A DNA stretch of 8,663 nucleotides. Origin: an uncultured Bacteroidales bacterium (GTDB lineage Bacteria; Bacteroidota; Bacteroidia; Bacteroidales; UBA932). The first letter of the stretch is position 1; each line of letters begins with the position of its first letter. Under the pieces are notes generated by a model, which did no database searches, was not told where the DNA came from, and saw only the letters and a list, made by a program, of their open reading frames with translations. Of this stretch, positions 7,958-8,663 are shown piece after piece. A program made the position numbers and the translations under genes. The stretch lies in assembly GCA_946408295.1 (NCBI GenBank), contig CAMJRT010000039.1, forward strand, positions 1-8,663, read 5' to 3'.

Positions 7958-7978
7958 AAAAAACAATCCCCTACGGGA
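7958..7978 (-). terminator. Weak candidate intrinsic terminator after the GH2 gene
   Basis: Overlapping the GH2 stop codon, the minus strand reads TCCC-GTAG-GGGA followed by TTGTTTTTT. That is a 4-bp stem, 4-base loop and U-rich tail in the right order for a Rho-independent terminator. The stem is short, so efficiency is doubtful. The same GGGA could instead pair with a TCCC just downstream (7953-7956). It could partly separate GH2 transcription from the susC operon, which has its own promoter. Confidence 0.3.
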
Positions 7979-8663
7979 GCGGACGATAGGTATGGCTGTC
8001 CTGTACACCGTCAGGCGAAACAACGGTGAAAGTCGTGGGACCTTCGCCCATCTTCAAACCGGGGAACTTCCAGATGACACCGCTATCTTCGCCGGTAGAT
8101 TTCATCCTCGCCACCTCTTTCCCGTCCTGCAGCAGAATCAGGGACGACGCATTGGAATAGACAGTCAAGGTAAATTCCTGTCCGGCGGGACGATAGAGCA
8201 GACGGCGACCTGCGATGTAAACGGTACGCTCAGCCGTGTTCCACCAGGACTTGTAGAGATAAAAAGTATCTTTTTTCAACTTGCGGTCGCGCGTAACCAG
8301 ACCTTTGTCATTGAGATAAAGGCGGTCGGGATTTTCGATATAGTTCACACCGTCGTTACTGTCCAAAAAGCCTTCTTTCCGGTCCGCCACAGGGAAATCA
8401 AAAAGAATCCACAGGGAGGTAAAGTTAAGCCAGGGCATACGGGCGATTTGCTGAACGTGAGACTCGTGGGAGAGGTTGCCGTATTCCTCGGGGTGGCGGC
8501 GGTCATCCTTATAACGCCGGATATCCTCTTCTTTCCAAGTGTGGCACCACGGATTGACACCCACACCGTATTCCGAGATATTGGCGGGCCCCATATTGTC
8601 ACGAATCCAATGCATCAGCGGAGTAATGGGCGTGAAATCGCCGGGCGTATAGTACCACCCATA
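7971..8663 (-). CDS. Glycoside hydrolase family 2 enzyme, beta-galactosidase-like, C-terminal 230 residues (5' end off window)
   Basis: The frame is open from the right edge (first full codon at 8663) to a TAG at 7971. The visible part begins YGWYYTPGDF, the GWY-type motif of the GH2 TIM barrel. ISEYGVG follows, where Glu at fragment residue 31 (8571-8573) fits the catalytic nucleophile. Next come HPEEYGNLSHESHVQQIA, LWILFDFPVADRKEG (84-98) and NDKGLVTRDRKLKKDTFYLY (118-137), a very typical GH2 C-terminal barrel segment. About 140-230 (VYIAGRRLLYR ... FTLTVYSNASSLILLQDGKE) looks like the small beta-sandwich that follows the barrel in many Bacteroidota GH2 enzymes. The Asn-Glu acid/base motif, N-terminal sandwich domains and signal peptide lie outside the window, so localisation is unknown. 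GH2 enzymes are retaining exo-glycosidases, most often beta-galactosidases, also beta-glucuronidases or beta-mannosidases. It lies 127 bp upstream of susC in the same direction and probably trims the glycan the locus imports. Confidence 0.92.
   Translation of the reverse strand, partial: YGWYYTPGDFTPITPLMHWIRDNMGPANISEYGVGVNPWCHTWKEEDIRRYKDDRRHPEEYGNLSHESHVQQIARMPWLNFTSLWILFDFPVADRKEGFLDSNDGVNYIENPDRLYLNDKGLVTRDRKLKKDTFYLYKSWWNTAERTVYIAGRRLLYRPAGQEFTLTVYSNASSLILLQDGKEVARMKSTGEDSGVIWKFPGLKMGEGPTTFTVVSPDGVQDSHTYRPLP

Larger units (their letters stand above)
7844..7970 (-). other. Intergenic control region between GH2 and susC
   Basis: This 127-bp stretch is the only sizeable non-coding DNA in the window. 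It is strongly A/T-rich compared with the flanking genes. Coming from the GH2 side it holds the T-tract of a possible terminator, the tandem 10-bp repeat, the -33/-7 promoter and a short leader to the susC ATG. I see no small ORF or structured leader RNA. A second, poorer promoter-like pair (TTG at 7964-7966, GATATTTG at 7938-7945, 18-nt spacing) is not convincing because the -7 box lacks the leading TA. Confidence 0.7.

Noticed and set aside
7938..7967. A second promoter-like pair, TTG-N18-GATATTTG, on the minus strand.
   Set aside because: The -7 box lacks the leading TA and the spacing is one base short; a much better match lies downstream at 7877-7907.
7844..8023. A 60-residue N-terminal extension of the SusC protein from an ATG at 8023.
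   Set aside because: The extension runs through the promoter and the AT-rich repeats and overlaps the GH2 stop. It would place the obvious signal peptide (starting MQING) internally.

Overview
The window looks like part of a polysaccharide utilisation locus (PUL) from a member of the Bacteroidota. The evidence is a SusC-type TonB-dependent receptor next to a SusD-type lipoprotein, a GH2 glycoside hydrolase, a Bacteroidota-type promoter (TTG-N19-TATATTTG) and no obvious Shine-Dalgarno sequences. By eye the coding DNA is moderately GC-rich, around the mid-50s percent. That is high for Bacteroides itself and would suit Alistipes-like or other GC-richer Bacteroidales, but the genus cannot be fixed from this window.

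All four genes lie on the minus strand, so transcription runs from high to low coordinates. From right to left they are: (1) the C-terminal 230 residues of a GH2 beta-glycosidase (7971-8663, start off the right edge); (2) a 127-bp AT-rich intergenic region (7844-7970), the only one of any size, holding a promoter, a perfect tandem 10-bp repeat, an AT-rich inverted repeat and a weak terminator candidate; (3) a full-length SusC-like receptor, 1057 residues (4670-7843); (4) a SusD-like surface lipoprotein, 624 residues (2791-4665); (5) a second, divergent TonB-dependent receptor (1-2788), open off the left edge and probably lacking only a few tens of C-terminal residues.

The junctions susC/susD (4 nt) and susD/second receptor (2 nt) are nearly seamless, so these three genes are very probably one operon driven by the promoter at 7877-7907. 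The expected model is that the SusCD pair binds and imports an oligosaccharide across the outer membrane, and the GH2 enzyme removes terminal sugars. The substrate cannot be named from sequence alone.

The most unusual element is the second receptor. It directly follows susD, lacks the N-terminal carboxypeptidase-regulatory-like domain and canonical TonB box of its neighbour, and has a contracted SusC signature in the plug. No regulator gene is visible, and neither receptor carries an STN signalling domain. I see no RNA genes, mobile elements or CRISPR arrays. Long open frames on the plus strand are antisense shadows of the receptor and lipoprotein genes.
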